Origin: GCA-1730015 sp964550655
GTDB lineage: Bacteria; Pseudomonadota; Gammaproteobacteria; Granulosicoccales; Granulosicoccaceae
Assembly (NCBI GenBank): GCA_964550655.1
Contig: CAZKAQ010000005.1
Span: 6,191-70,190 of the forward strand
Direction: 5' to 3'
DNA length: 64,000 nt
Positions within the stretch are counted from its first letter, which is position 1; each line of letters begins with the position of its first letter. The notes beneath the pieces are model-generated. The model saw only the letters and a list, made by a program, of their open reading frames with translations. It did not search any database and had not been told where the DNA came from. Shown here piece after piece: positions 1 to 6,975 of this stretch. The translations under genes were made by a program, and so were the position numbers.

Positions 1-1
1 A

Positions 2-601
2 TGGAATCAATTTACCGGTGAACCCGTTTCCGGCTCACTGGCTCACTCCGGCATAGCGCTGAAAACACGGCCCACCACAATTACTACATGGTCTGAATGG
101 AGAGCGCGTCATCCGGACACCAAAGTGTTGTCCCTTGCGACCGGACATTTTCGTAACTACGATTCCGGGGTGGCTTATCGTGACTATTTCGCTTCACCGG
201 ATCTCATGTTTCCGACCCGAACCGATCAGAGCCGCCTGCGTCAGAAAGAACATGTTTACGGTATTCGTCTCGCAGGTGGAGCGAAGGCATGGCCACTCGA
301 CGCCTTTGCCACAACCCCCGTCATCAATGACCGGATAGGATTTTCCAATGTTGTGTTAATCGGTGACAGCAACACACGAACTGTGCGTGCCTATGAACGA
401 AACAGGCAACAATTTACCGGCACTCATACCGCTCTCAAAGGGCCGGGTGGCACCTGGCAAATAACGGAAAGCGCCTTGATTGGACCAGACGGTCAGAAGC
501 TTCCACGTCTTCCCGGCCACATCACTTACTGGTTTGCCTGGGACGGTTTTCTGGGCGCGGGAAGCAAACTTTATCTTGATCATTTGGATGCCGGAAAATG
601 A
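2..601 (+). CDS. DUF3179 domain-containing protein (3' part only)
   Basis: The gene enters from the left edge. Frame 2 is open from base 2, and the residues before the first internal ATG/TTG (WNQFTGEPVSG, then TTWSEWRARHPDT) are typical DUF3179 sequence, so the start lies outside the window. About 199 residues are visible. They continue through the family pattern HVYGIRLAGGAKAWPLD, then VVLIGDSNTRTVRAYER, to a C-terminal ITYWFAWDGF. DUF3179 proteins are usually exported proteins of unknown function with a beta-rich fold. The stop is TGA at 599-601. It is followed by a solo half of the MITE inverted repeat near 625-640. The family call is firm; no function is known. Confidence 0.85.
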   Translation, partial: WNQFTGEPVSGSLAHSGIALKTRPTTITTWSEWRARHPDTKVLSLATGHFRNYDSGVAYRDYFASPDLMFPTRTDQSRLRQKEHVYGIRLAGGAKAWPLDAFATTPVINDRIGFSNVVLIGDSNTRTVRAYERNRQQFTGTHTALKGPGGTWQITESALIGPDGQKLPRLPGHITYWFAWDGFLGAGSKLYLDHLDAGK

Positions 602-624
602 AGGGTCCCCGGATCAACGGCAGA

Positions 625-640
625 AATAGTCCGGGTTAAG
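625..640. repeat. Solo half inverted repeat of MITE family 1
   Basis: The bases AATAGTCCGGGTTAAG match the right-hand terminal inverted repeat of the elements at 20577-20743 and 21331-21389. No partner end is visible nearby, so this is a remnant. It lies just downstream of the DUF3179 stop codon. Confidence 0.45.
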
Positions 641-665
641 ACGCACCTGCACATTGTCAGCGCAT

Positions 666-986
666 TTACTTTCTTTTTACGCTGACCTTCCCGGCGCTTC
701 TCCAGTCATCAATGGGCGGGGAGAGCTTTACGCAGGCCTGAATAAGATTCGATACGTAGTCAGAGGGTCCACGCGGCTTGAGCTGATCTCCCGCTTTAAC
801 GACGGCGTCAATTCTTGCCTTCAGATTCTCAGCATGGGAATCAACCGGATAGCTATCAATACCCGTTATCTCTCGAATGTCGGCTGAAATTTCACCGTCA
901 GGGGCAAAATCCAGTCTGCTTTCATCCACTTGATTCAAGAGTTCATAAGCTCTTTCCAGATCGACCAATAGTGCTGTTTGCGCCAT
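666..986 (-). CDS. Hypothetical small protein (106 aa)
   Basis: I do not recognise a family. The predicted 106-residue protein is soluble, with no signal peptide or membrane segment. It starts MAQTALLVDLERAYELL, a likely amphipathic helix, and ends with a basic VSVKRK. The start is supported by a good ribosome binding site on the minus strand (GAGGAA, 4 bases before ATG at 986). It converges on the DUF3179 gene, 64 bp away. The composition is protein-like throughout (alternating charged and hydrophobic residues, Pro in turns), which favours a real gene over a chance ORF. Confidence 0.6.
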   Translation of the reverse strand: MAQTALLVDLERAYELLNQVDESRLDFAPDGEISADIREITGIDSYPVDSHAENLKARIDAVVKAGDQLKPRGPSDYVSNLIQACVKLSPPIDDWRSAGKVSVKRK

Positions 987-1355
987 GTTATTTCCTCTAT
1001 AGACTATGCCGGGACCAGGATCTGTGCGAACAAGTATTCCTGCTGGATATCAGCAGTGATCGCATTCATCACGCGCACTGCAGCACCGGACGAACACAAA
1101 ACATGCTCTCACCCCAACAATATAGAATTTTACCAGGAAAAAAAAGCGTCAATGTTCGCATTGACGCTCAAATTCAGGTGAAAAACAACACTTTGACAAC
1201 CATCATCTTCAAAAATTTTATGGCGGGCTGAGAAATCTGCCACATCCAAAGTTGAAGGGTCTTTTCTATCGCAGCAGAATGCGTCTGCATCGCGAGAACT
1301 CACTTGCAAGTGATAAAAGCAAAGTGCATCCACCAATAGCAAGTTGGCGGATGCG
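987..1355. other. Intergenic stretch with one hairpin
   Basis: No convincing gene. A minus-strand open frame (1130-1342) has no ribosome binding site and runs through the hairpin at 1145-1168. It could be the tail of a gene cut by the element at 1357-1601, but I cannot show this. Confidence 0.4.
1137..1168 (-). terminator. Rho-independent terminator-like hairpin, minus strand
   Basis: A perfect 10-bp stem (AGCGTCAATG at 1145-1154, loop TTCG, CATTGACGCT at 1159-1168) is preceded on the plus strand by a run of A. On the minus strand it is therefore a stem followed by a T tract. No clear minus-strand gene ends just before it. It may be left from a gene disrupted by the element at 1357-1601. Confidence 0.6.
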
Positions 1356-1356
1356 C

Positions 1357-1601
1357 TTAACCTGCATTATTCATGAGGATTCGGCACCCAGAGTCATTAT
1401 CGCTAAACAGGTCGGCCGATCGCCTGAGAAGCGTGGCCTGCCACGCGACGAGGGGGATCGGGTGAGATGTGACGCGATAATGGCTTCTGGTGTCGAATAG
1501 ACAGTGTGTAAGATAGAAAACATTGCCAAAAGACTACCAAACTCTATGTTTATAGGCTAAAACTAAAATTAGTCGGTCGCCTTGTGAATAATGCAGGTTA
1601 A
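1357..1601. mobile_element. MITE-like element flanked by TTAA
   Basis: An 18-bp perfect inverted repeat (CTTAACCTGCATTATTCA at 1356-1373 and its complement at 1585-1602) bounds about 240 bp with no coding capacity. TTAA lies at both edges (1357-1360 and 1598-1601), consistent with a 4-bp target duplication. The terminal pattern CC(T/C)G(C/G)A(T/C)TATTCATGA is shared with the 167-bp elements elsewhere in the window, so the same or a related transposase may move both. No transposase is visible. Confidence 0.7.
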
Positions 1602-1650
1602 GGTTACTGCCATTTAGAAGGGGTAATGTTCGTCCAAAGATTATTCCAGA

Positions 1651-2073
1651 CTAAATATTTGAGCCGCCCCATAGCACACTGAACTTTACACAATGAATCA
1701 GAAGAGAGGTATAGTCGTTGATATCAACTCCCTCCGGCAATACGTACTCCTGGCTTCCGGTAGGGCTCTTTAGTTTTGAGACAAACGTAGCGTTTTGAGT
1801 GGCGTTCTTACCAGTCAGGTCCGAGATGTCTGTTTTAGATAAAAATAGTTTAAGATCCGGTCCGGCATTGGTTTGGAAACTATCGGATAATTTTATGATG
1901 GTTTGACCGTCTCTTTTAAAAATCTCCCATGCACCATTTACTTGATATTGTTTACTAACCCAGCCACCACTGGAAGCAGCGTAAGTTACTGAAGCGGTTC
2001 CAAAGATCATTGCGAACACAACTAAAAACAACGCTGTAGTGCGTTTACCTGACTGTAAAATAGATTTGAACAT
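1651..2073 (-). CDS. Secreted DM13 domain protein
   Basis: The 140-residue protein has an N-terminal signal peptide (basic start, hydrophobic ALFLVVFAMIFGTASVTYA, cleavage likely after residue 32). The rest matches the DM13 domain: GAWEIFKRDGQTIIKLSDSF, then the typical GPDLKLFLS, and a C-terminal SLLIHCVKFSVLWGG containing the single conserved Cys. In bacteria DM13 proteins are exported and proposed to act in redox or electron transfer, but their biochemistry is poorly known. GGAG lies about 9 bases upstream of the ATG. The gene stands alone, with a 410-bp divergent gap to the next gene. Confidence 0.8.
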   Translation of the reverse strand: MFKSILQSGKRTTALFLVVFAMIFGTASVTYAASSGGWVSKQYQVNGAWEIFKRDGQTIIKLSDSFQTNAGPDLKLFLSKTDISDLTGKNATQNATFVSKLKSPTGSQEYVLPEGVDINDYTSLLIHCVKFSVLWGGSNI

Positions 2074-2483
2074 TATAAATAAACTCCGTACACATTGCGT
2101 GCGATTAAAATAAGTGTTCCGCTTGCGGAACCAAGGTTAAAGGGGTGAAAAGGTGATTCATTAAGAATGATTCACTATGCCGCATACCTGAGCTAGCAGG
2201 CCGAATTCACTTTGCCGTTTCGAATATCTCCGAATATCTCTAAGACGGCGACCGTTAGAAATAGTTCCCTCTGTGATGACAGCTGAACAAGTGTTCATAA
2301 ATGTGATGTCCACGGAAGTTGACCAGGTTCCCTCAATACTGCGATGCATGTACCAGATCGGACAACAACGTCAACAGAACGTCATCGACATTGCAGTGAC
2401 AAGAACAATACAGTAAACATATTTGTATATATTAACGACAACGTATCTTGCATTCAGAGCGAAACACTCACCAGTAGCCACAC
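2074..2483. other. Divergent intergenic region
   Basis: AT-rich, and presumably carries the promoters of the DM13 gene (leftward) and the gene at 2484 (rightward). A 62-codon minus-strand frame at 2161-2349 has no ribosome binding site and does not look coding. I saw no repeat or structured RNA. Confidence 0.4.
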
Positions 2484-2855
2484 ATGAAAAAATTACTGCT
2501 CTTGTTCCTGTTCACCTATTCGAGCAACTCACTAGCTGCATGGGTTGAATACTCGACTGAATCAAATGGTGACATCTTTTTTTATGACAATGAGCGGATC
2601 ATCTATAATGGCGACCTGGTTAACGTTTGGACCAGAATCCAATACAAAACTTCCCTTATGGGAGCGGCGAGCTATCAGAGCCTGCTGAAAATAGACTGCT
2701 CAGAAAGATACGAAGCCACACTACAAAATACGTTTTTCTCTGATAAATATTGGACCAAACCCGCTATGGCAAGCAACACAAAGGAAAAACCGAAGATAGC
2801 TATAAAAGCGAATTCTGCAACACAAAAACTTGCTGAGATCCTCTGTAAAAACTAA
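2484..2855 (+). CDS. Surface-adhesin E-like exported protein
   Basis: The 123-residue protein starts with a clear signal peptide (MKKLLLLFLFTYSSNSLAA, cleavage before WVEYS). The mature part follows the surface-adhesin protein E pattern: WVEYSTESNGDIFFYDNERI, NVWTRIQYKT, a Ser/Gln-rich stretch, LLKIDCSE, and a second Cys near the end (ILCKN). These small exported proteins are widespread and mostly uncharacterised. The name comes from a Haemophilus vitronectin-binding adhesin, so adhesion should not be assumed here. The gene converges on the PQQ dehydrogenase gene with a terminator between them. Confidence 0.65.
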   Translation: MKKLLLLFLFTYSSNSLAAWVEYSTESNGDIFFYDNERIIYNGDLVNVWTRIQYKTSLMGAASYQSLLKIDCSERYEATLQNTFFSDKYWTKPAMASNTKEKPKIAIKANSATQKLAEILCKN

Positions 2856-2915
2856 TTCAGACATTTTTTCAGGCTTGAAGGCACCTACAATTAATCAACT
2901 CCGGTAAAGCTACAC

Positions 2916-2951
2916 AAAAAAATGCTCGCGCTATATCCATAGCGCGAGCAT
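2916..2951 (-). terminator. Terminator of the PQQ dehydrogenase gene
   Basis: A perfect 13-bp stem (ATGCTCGCGCTAT, 2922-2934, pairing with 2939-2951) has a 4-base loop and is preceded by seven A. Read on the minus strand it is a stem followed by a T tract, 28 bp past the stop of the gene ending at 2980. The strong stem may also stop the opposing gene. Confidence 0.85.
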
Positions 2952-2979
2952 CAATAACTACAAAATATTTGAGGAATGT

Positions 2980-4290
2980 TTAATTCAAAGTTGCAGTAAT
3001 TTTATAAATTTCACCTTCATCGGTAGTTGCATACAAAGCACTGTCTGGCCCCATTACAAGACCACGAAATCTCTTGGAAAAACCAAGTGGCATCTGGATA
3101 GCGCTCTTTACTGCTAATCCATCATCAGCGATATCGTAAATGTCTATACGTGATCCGGGTGGAGTGTCGCCGAAAGCAATGCCCATGATGCCAGCCGTGA
3201 GACGCCCTTCATAGATACCCCAATTGCTGCCTTTCAGGAAGGCGGCGGATCCGGTGCCTTGCGAGAGACCATTGTTGTTCCATGCAGCCGGCATGAGATC
3301 GTCAAAGCGAGTATCACTCATCGGCGTGTAGGCAGCACGAATGGCAGGATTCACAGCCTCCATTTGATTAGGCTCATAACCACAGTATTTATCAGGGCAT
3401 TCAACTCTGCCGCCTCGTTTCTCTGCAGGATCCCAACCGGCATTGCCACCATTAACCAATGCGGTGATTTCATCGTTATGCCATGGACCGTGCTCTGCGG
3501 TAAACGCTCTGCCATCGCTTGGACGAAAATCTATACCTTGTACGTTTCTGTGACCGTATGTGTAGATACGCTTGTCAAAACCTTCAGGCGGGTTGTTGTC
3601 AGGATGTGCATTTCCGTCTCCATCTATCCTTAGCACTTTACCGCAGAGCAATTCACCGTCCTGCGGACAAATTCCTCTGTGGCGATCGCCACCCGTGACC
3701 CAGAGGTAGCCCTCCGGTCCAATGCGTAACCTGCCACCATTATGGGCTCCGGGACCACCGAATGGCTGATCCGACTCAAAAGGCTTGTATTGAATATCTT
3801 TAACAATGTCTATGCGGTCAGAAACGCTCTTAAGATCTTCACTGACCGTAAATTTCATGACAATGTTGCCGTCACATTTTTCGAAGTTGGATTTACAGCC
3901 TTCACCGTAATATTTGTCAGAGCTCGAATAAACGTACAGCGAGCGATTTTCAGCAAAGTTACTGTCTGCAACTACGCCTAACATGCCGGCCTGACCGTCG
4001 CAGAAAAGATCACCTGCCGCATCGGCGAAGCCACTGGAATCTTTCATGCCATATAGTGCATTAACATCACCGGACCCTGTTCTTACTGAAAGGCCTTTAC
4101 ATTTTTCGGTGTAGAACATTGTTCCGTCAGACAGGAATGCCATGTCCCAGGGACTTTCAAGTCCTGACATAAACTCTGAAGATTCAATAGTTGGAACTTT
4201 CATGCCTTCGGCATAGGCATTGGGTAATAGACCAACAACTATTGCGACAGACGCGAAGATTGTTGACGTAGTGATACCTGGTTTTACCAT
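2980..4290 (-). CDS. Secreted PQQ-dependent sugar dehydrogenase (glucose/sorbosone dehydrogenase family)
   Basis: The 436-residue protein has a signal peptide (cleavage near NAYAEG) followed by one six-bladed beta-propeller of the soluble PQQ glucose/sorbosone dehydrogenase family. Family signatures are GLESPWDMAFLSDGTMFYTEK, the PQQ/calcium-site motif GAHNGGRLRIGPEGYLWVTGGD, YGHRNVQGIDFRP, and AEHGPWHNDEI. These enzymes oxidise aldoses or other polyols in the periplasm and pass electrons to a cytochrome. The substrate cannot be read from sequence. The ribosome binding site is strong (GGAGG, 8 bases before ATG). The cytochrome c gene lies 35 bp upstream in the same direction, so the two form a dehydrogenase/acceptor operon. 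Confidence 0.85.
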   Translation of the reverse strand: MVKPGITTSTIFASVAIVVGLLPNAYAEGMKVPTIESSEFMSGLESPWDMAFLSDGTMFYTEKCKGLSVRTGSGDVNALYGMKDSSGFADAAGDLFCDGQAGMLGVVADSNFAENRSLYVYSSSDKYYGEGCKSNFEKCDGNIVMKFTVSEDLKSVSDRIDIVKDIQYKPFESDQPFGGPGAHNGGRLRIGPEGYLWVTGGDRHRGICPQDGELLCGKVLRIDGDGNAHPDNNPPEGFDKRIYTYGHRNVQGIDFRPSDGRAFTAEHGPWHNDEITALVNGGNAGWDPAEKRGGRVECPDKYCGYEPNQMEAVNPAIRAAYTPMSDTRFDDLMPAAWNNNGLSQGTGSAAFLKGSNWGIYEGRLTAGIMGIAFGDTPPGSRIDIYDIADDGLAVKSAIQMPLGFSKRFRGLVMGPDSALYATTDEGEIYKITATLN

Positions 4291-4325
4291 CTCTCATTCC
4301 TCCAAATGTAATTTATAAAATATTG

Positions 4326-4718
4326 CTACTTGTATGTTGCGTCCTCTAAGTATGCCGCTAAATCTGTAATTTCTTCGTCTGATAATGGCTTTGCCATCAT
4401 GATCATCAATGAGGAGTTAGGACCGACCTTAATACCTTCCCTGTAAGCTTCCAGCTTTTCCTTCGTATACGAAATCTCGTTCCCGGAAACTTTGGGAAAA
4501 CTCGCTGCTCCCTTACCTGCAGGTCCGTGACAGTTGATGCAGGTTTTGTTGTATCTCGCCTCACCTGCCTCTTTATCCCCGGTCAAAAGAATTTCTTCAT
4601 TTAGAACGTTAGCTTCAGATGCTGACTCATCTTCAGAAGACTCATCACCACTGACAGCATAACTATAAAAACCGGAAAAGATTAAGAAAAGCAGTACTTT
4701 AGAGATTGTATTGATCAT
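4326..4718 (-). CDS. Exported class I cytochrome c
   Basis: The 130-residue protein has a signal peptide (about residues 1-22), an acidic Ser/Glu-rich linker (residues 24-50) and one haem-binding motif C60-I-N-C63-H64. Met residues in LMIMMAKPLSDEEI are candidates for the distal ligand. The C-terminal DLAAYLEDA helix is typical of class I cytochromes. It is the first gene of a two-gene minus-strand operon with the PQQ dehydrogenase and most likely takes electrons from it toward the terminal oxidase. No Shine-Dalgarno is obvious before the ATG. Confidence 0.85.
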   Translation of the reverse strand: MINTISKVLLFLIFSGFYSYAVSGDESSEDESASEANVLNEEILLTGDKEAGEARYNKTCINCHGPAGKGAASFPKVSGNEISYTKEKLEAYREGIKVGPNSSLMIMMAKPLSDEEITDLAAYLEDATYK

Positions 4719-4918
4719 AAATTTGCAACCACAAAAGATCCAGCCTACAAAATCAGCGCGAATTCAGTCTATATCACGCAGCAGCGAATTCATAGAGTTA
4801 AACAAGACTTTCAATCTCTCTGAGGAACCAATATTCGCGGTAAAATTATCAATCGCAGATTGCAAAAATAACTCAATAAGTTTTATATACTCCAGATCTA
4901 CTTCAGGCAAAACTCAAT

Positions 4919-6964
4919 ATGAACGACGATCCGCTGCTGCAACCATTTCAGCTCAAACATCTGACGCTCAAAAACCGGATCATGACAACATCGCATGAGC
5001 CGGCTTATCCTGAAGACGGCATGCCCAAAGAACGGTATCGCGCCTATCACGAAGAACGCGCGAAGGCAGGTGTTGCGCTGGCGATGACAGCTGGTTCTGC
5101 TGCTGTATCCAAAGACAGTCCGCCAGTATTTAACAACGTACTTGCCTATTCAGATGAAGTTGTACCCTGGATTCAGAATTTAACTGACGCGTGCCATGAA
5201 CACGGCTGTGCTGTCATGATCCAGTTGACCCACCTCGGGCGACGTACCACCTGGAATAAAGGCGATTGGTTGCCATCGGTATCCTCCTCAAAGCATCGGG
5301 AACCTGCGCACAGAGCATTTCCCAAGCTAATAGAAGATTGGGACATAGACAGGATCATCAATGATTTCGCGGATGCTGCAGAACGAATGCAGGCAGGTGG
5401 CATGGACGGTATAGAGCTGCAGGTGTACGGGCATCTGCTCGATCAATTCTGGTCACCGTTAAGCAACGATCTGACAGGGCCGTATGGTGCCGATACATTG
5501 GAAAATCGAATGCGGTTCCCGCTGGATGTACTCTCAGCTATTCGTAAACGAGTAGGAACGGAATTTATTGTTGGCTTTAGATACACAGCAGATGAAGCCC
5601 AAAAAGGCGGCATCAGCGCTGCTGAAGGCATAGAGATATCAAAAAAACTCAGCGCAACCGGTCAGTTAGATTTTCTTAATGTGATACGTGGTCGCATTCA
5701 TACTGACCCGGCCATGACCGACGTTATTCCGGTACAAGGTATGCGCAGTGCACCGCATCTGGACTTTGCCGGCGAAGTAAAGAAAGCGACCGGCATGCCA
5801 ACATTCCATGCTTCCAGAATTCCGGATGTGGCAACAGCACGACACGCTATTAAAAGCGGCATACTGGATATGGTCGGTATGACACGTGCGCACATGGCTG
5901 ATCCACACGTGGTGCGTAAAATCATGACTGGACGTGAATCTGATATCAGACCATGCGTTGGTGCCACCTATTGTCTCGATCGAATCTATCAGGGTGGCGA
6001 GGCCTTATGTATACACAATGCAGCTACCGGTCGTGAGCTATCGATGCCACACGATATTCCAACAACCGATAACGTACGCAATGTAGTTATTGTTGGAGCG
6101 GGACCAGCAGGATTGGAAGCAGCCCGTGTTTGTGCTGAACGAGGCCATAAAATCACAGTTCTGGAAGCACAGGATCACGCTGGAGGCCAAATACACATCA
6201 CAGCCCTTAATCCAAGACGGCGCGAAATGATGTCAATCATTGACTGGCGTGTTGAACAATGTACAGCAAAGGGTGTTGTTTTTAAATTTAACACCTACGC
6301 AGACCTGAACGATGTGGTTGCTCTTAAACCTGATGTTGTCATCATCGCTACTGGCGGCCAGCCCAATCTCGAGTTATTTGAAAGCAGGAAACAGATTGAT
6401 CTCGTAGAAACCAGCTGGGATATGATAACCGGTGATGCAAAGCCCGCTGAACACGTGCTCATTTACGATGAAAGCGGTGACCATCCAGGACTACAAGCGG
6501 CAGAAGTCGCTGCATCTGCGGGCTCCAAAGTCGAGATAATGACTCCGGATAGAGTATTCGCGCCAGATGTAATGGCAATGAACCTGACACCATATATGCG
6601 CAGCCTGCAAGATAAAGATGTTACGTTCACTGTGACACGTCGGCTGCTCGGCGTTGAACGTAAAGGCAATAAATTGCTCGCCACAATTGGAACAGATTAT
6701 AGCGATCATATCTATACTGTAGAATACGATCAGGTAGTGGTAAATTACGGCACCATGCCAATGGATGAGCTTTACCTCGCATTAAAGCCCATGAGCTCAA
6801 ACGGAGGTGCTATCGATCATGAAGCACTAATAGAAGGCCGGGCACAGACTACTGTACGTAACTCGGACGGGAATTTTCAATTGTTTCGTATAGGCGATGC
6901 AGTCAGTGCACGTAACACACATGCCGCCATTTACGATGCATTAAGACTGTCTAAAGATCTATAG
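4919..6964 (+). CDS. OYE-type NADH:flavin oxidoreductase, N-methylproline demethylase-like
   Basis: The 681-residue protein is a two-part flavoenzyme of the 2,4-dienoyl-CoA reductase/trimethylamine dehydrogenase architecture. Residues 1 to about 340 are an FMN TIM barrel (MIQLTHLGRRT, GIELQVYGHLLDQFWSPL). Cys346, Cys352 and Cys364 lie in the Fe-S cluster region. From about residue 389 there is an FAD/NAD-binding domain (VVIVGAGPAGLEAARVC). From memory, the opening (LLQPFQLKHLTLKNRIMTTS) is very close to enzymes annotated as N-methylproline demethylase, which act in stachydrine (proline betaine) breakdown. That substrate is inference. It is divergent from the cytochrome gene by 200 bp, and no other betaine-catabolism gene is nearby. 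Confidence 0.8.
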   Translation: MNDDPLLQPFQLKHLTLKNRIMTTSHEPAYPEDGMPKERYRAYHEERAKAGVALAMTAGSAAVSKDSPPVFNNVLAYSDEVVPWIQNLTDACHEHGCAVMIQLTHLGRRTTWNKGDWLPSVSSSKHREPAHRAFPKLIEDWDIDRIINDFADAAERMQAGGMDGIELQVYGHLLDQFWSPLSNDLTGPYGADTLENRMRFPLDVLSAIRKRVGTEFIVGFRYTADEAQKGGISAAEGIEISKKLSATGQLDFLNVIRGRIHTDPAMTDVIPVQGMRSAPHLDFAGEVKKATGMPTFHASRIPDVATARHAIKSGILDMVGMTRAHMADPHVVRKIMTGRESDIRPCVGATYCLDRIYQGGEALCIHNAATGRELSMPHDIPTTDNVRNVVIVGAGPAGLEAARVCAERGHKITVLEAQDHAGGQIHITALNPRRREMMSIIDWRVEQCTAKGVVFKFNTYADLNDVVALKPDVVIIATGGQPNLELFESRKQIDLVETSWDMITGDAKPAEHVLIYDESGDHPGLQAAEVAASAGSKVEIMTPDRVFAPDVMAMNLTPYMRSLQDKDVTFTVTRRLLGVERKGNKLLATIGTDYSDHIYTVEYDQVVVNYGTMPMDELYLALKPMSSNGGAIDHEALIEGRAQTTVRNSDGNFQLFRIGDAVSARNTHAAIYDALRLSKDL

Positions 6965-6975
6965 GAGTGTATTAA

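Noticed and set aside
1130..1342. 70-codon minus-strand frame left of the TTAA-flanked element
   Set aside because: It has no start signal and reads through a terminator-like hairpin. It could be the tail of a disrupted gene but cannot be supported.
2161..2349. 62-codon minus-strand frame between the DM13 and surface-adhesin-like genes
   Set aside because: No ribosome binding site and no protein-like pattern; it lies in a divergent promoter region.
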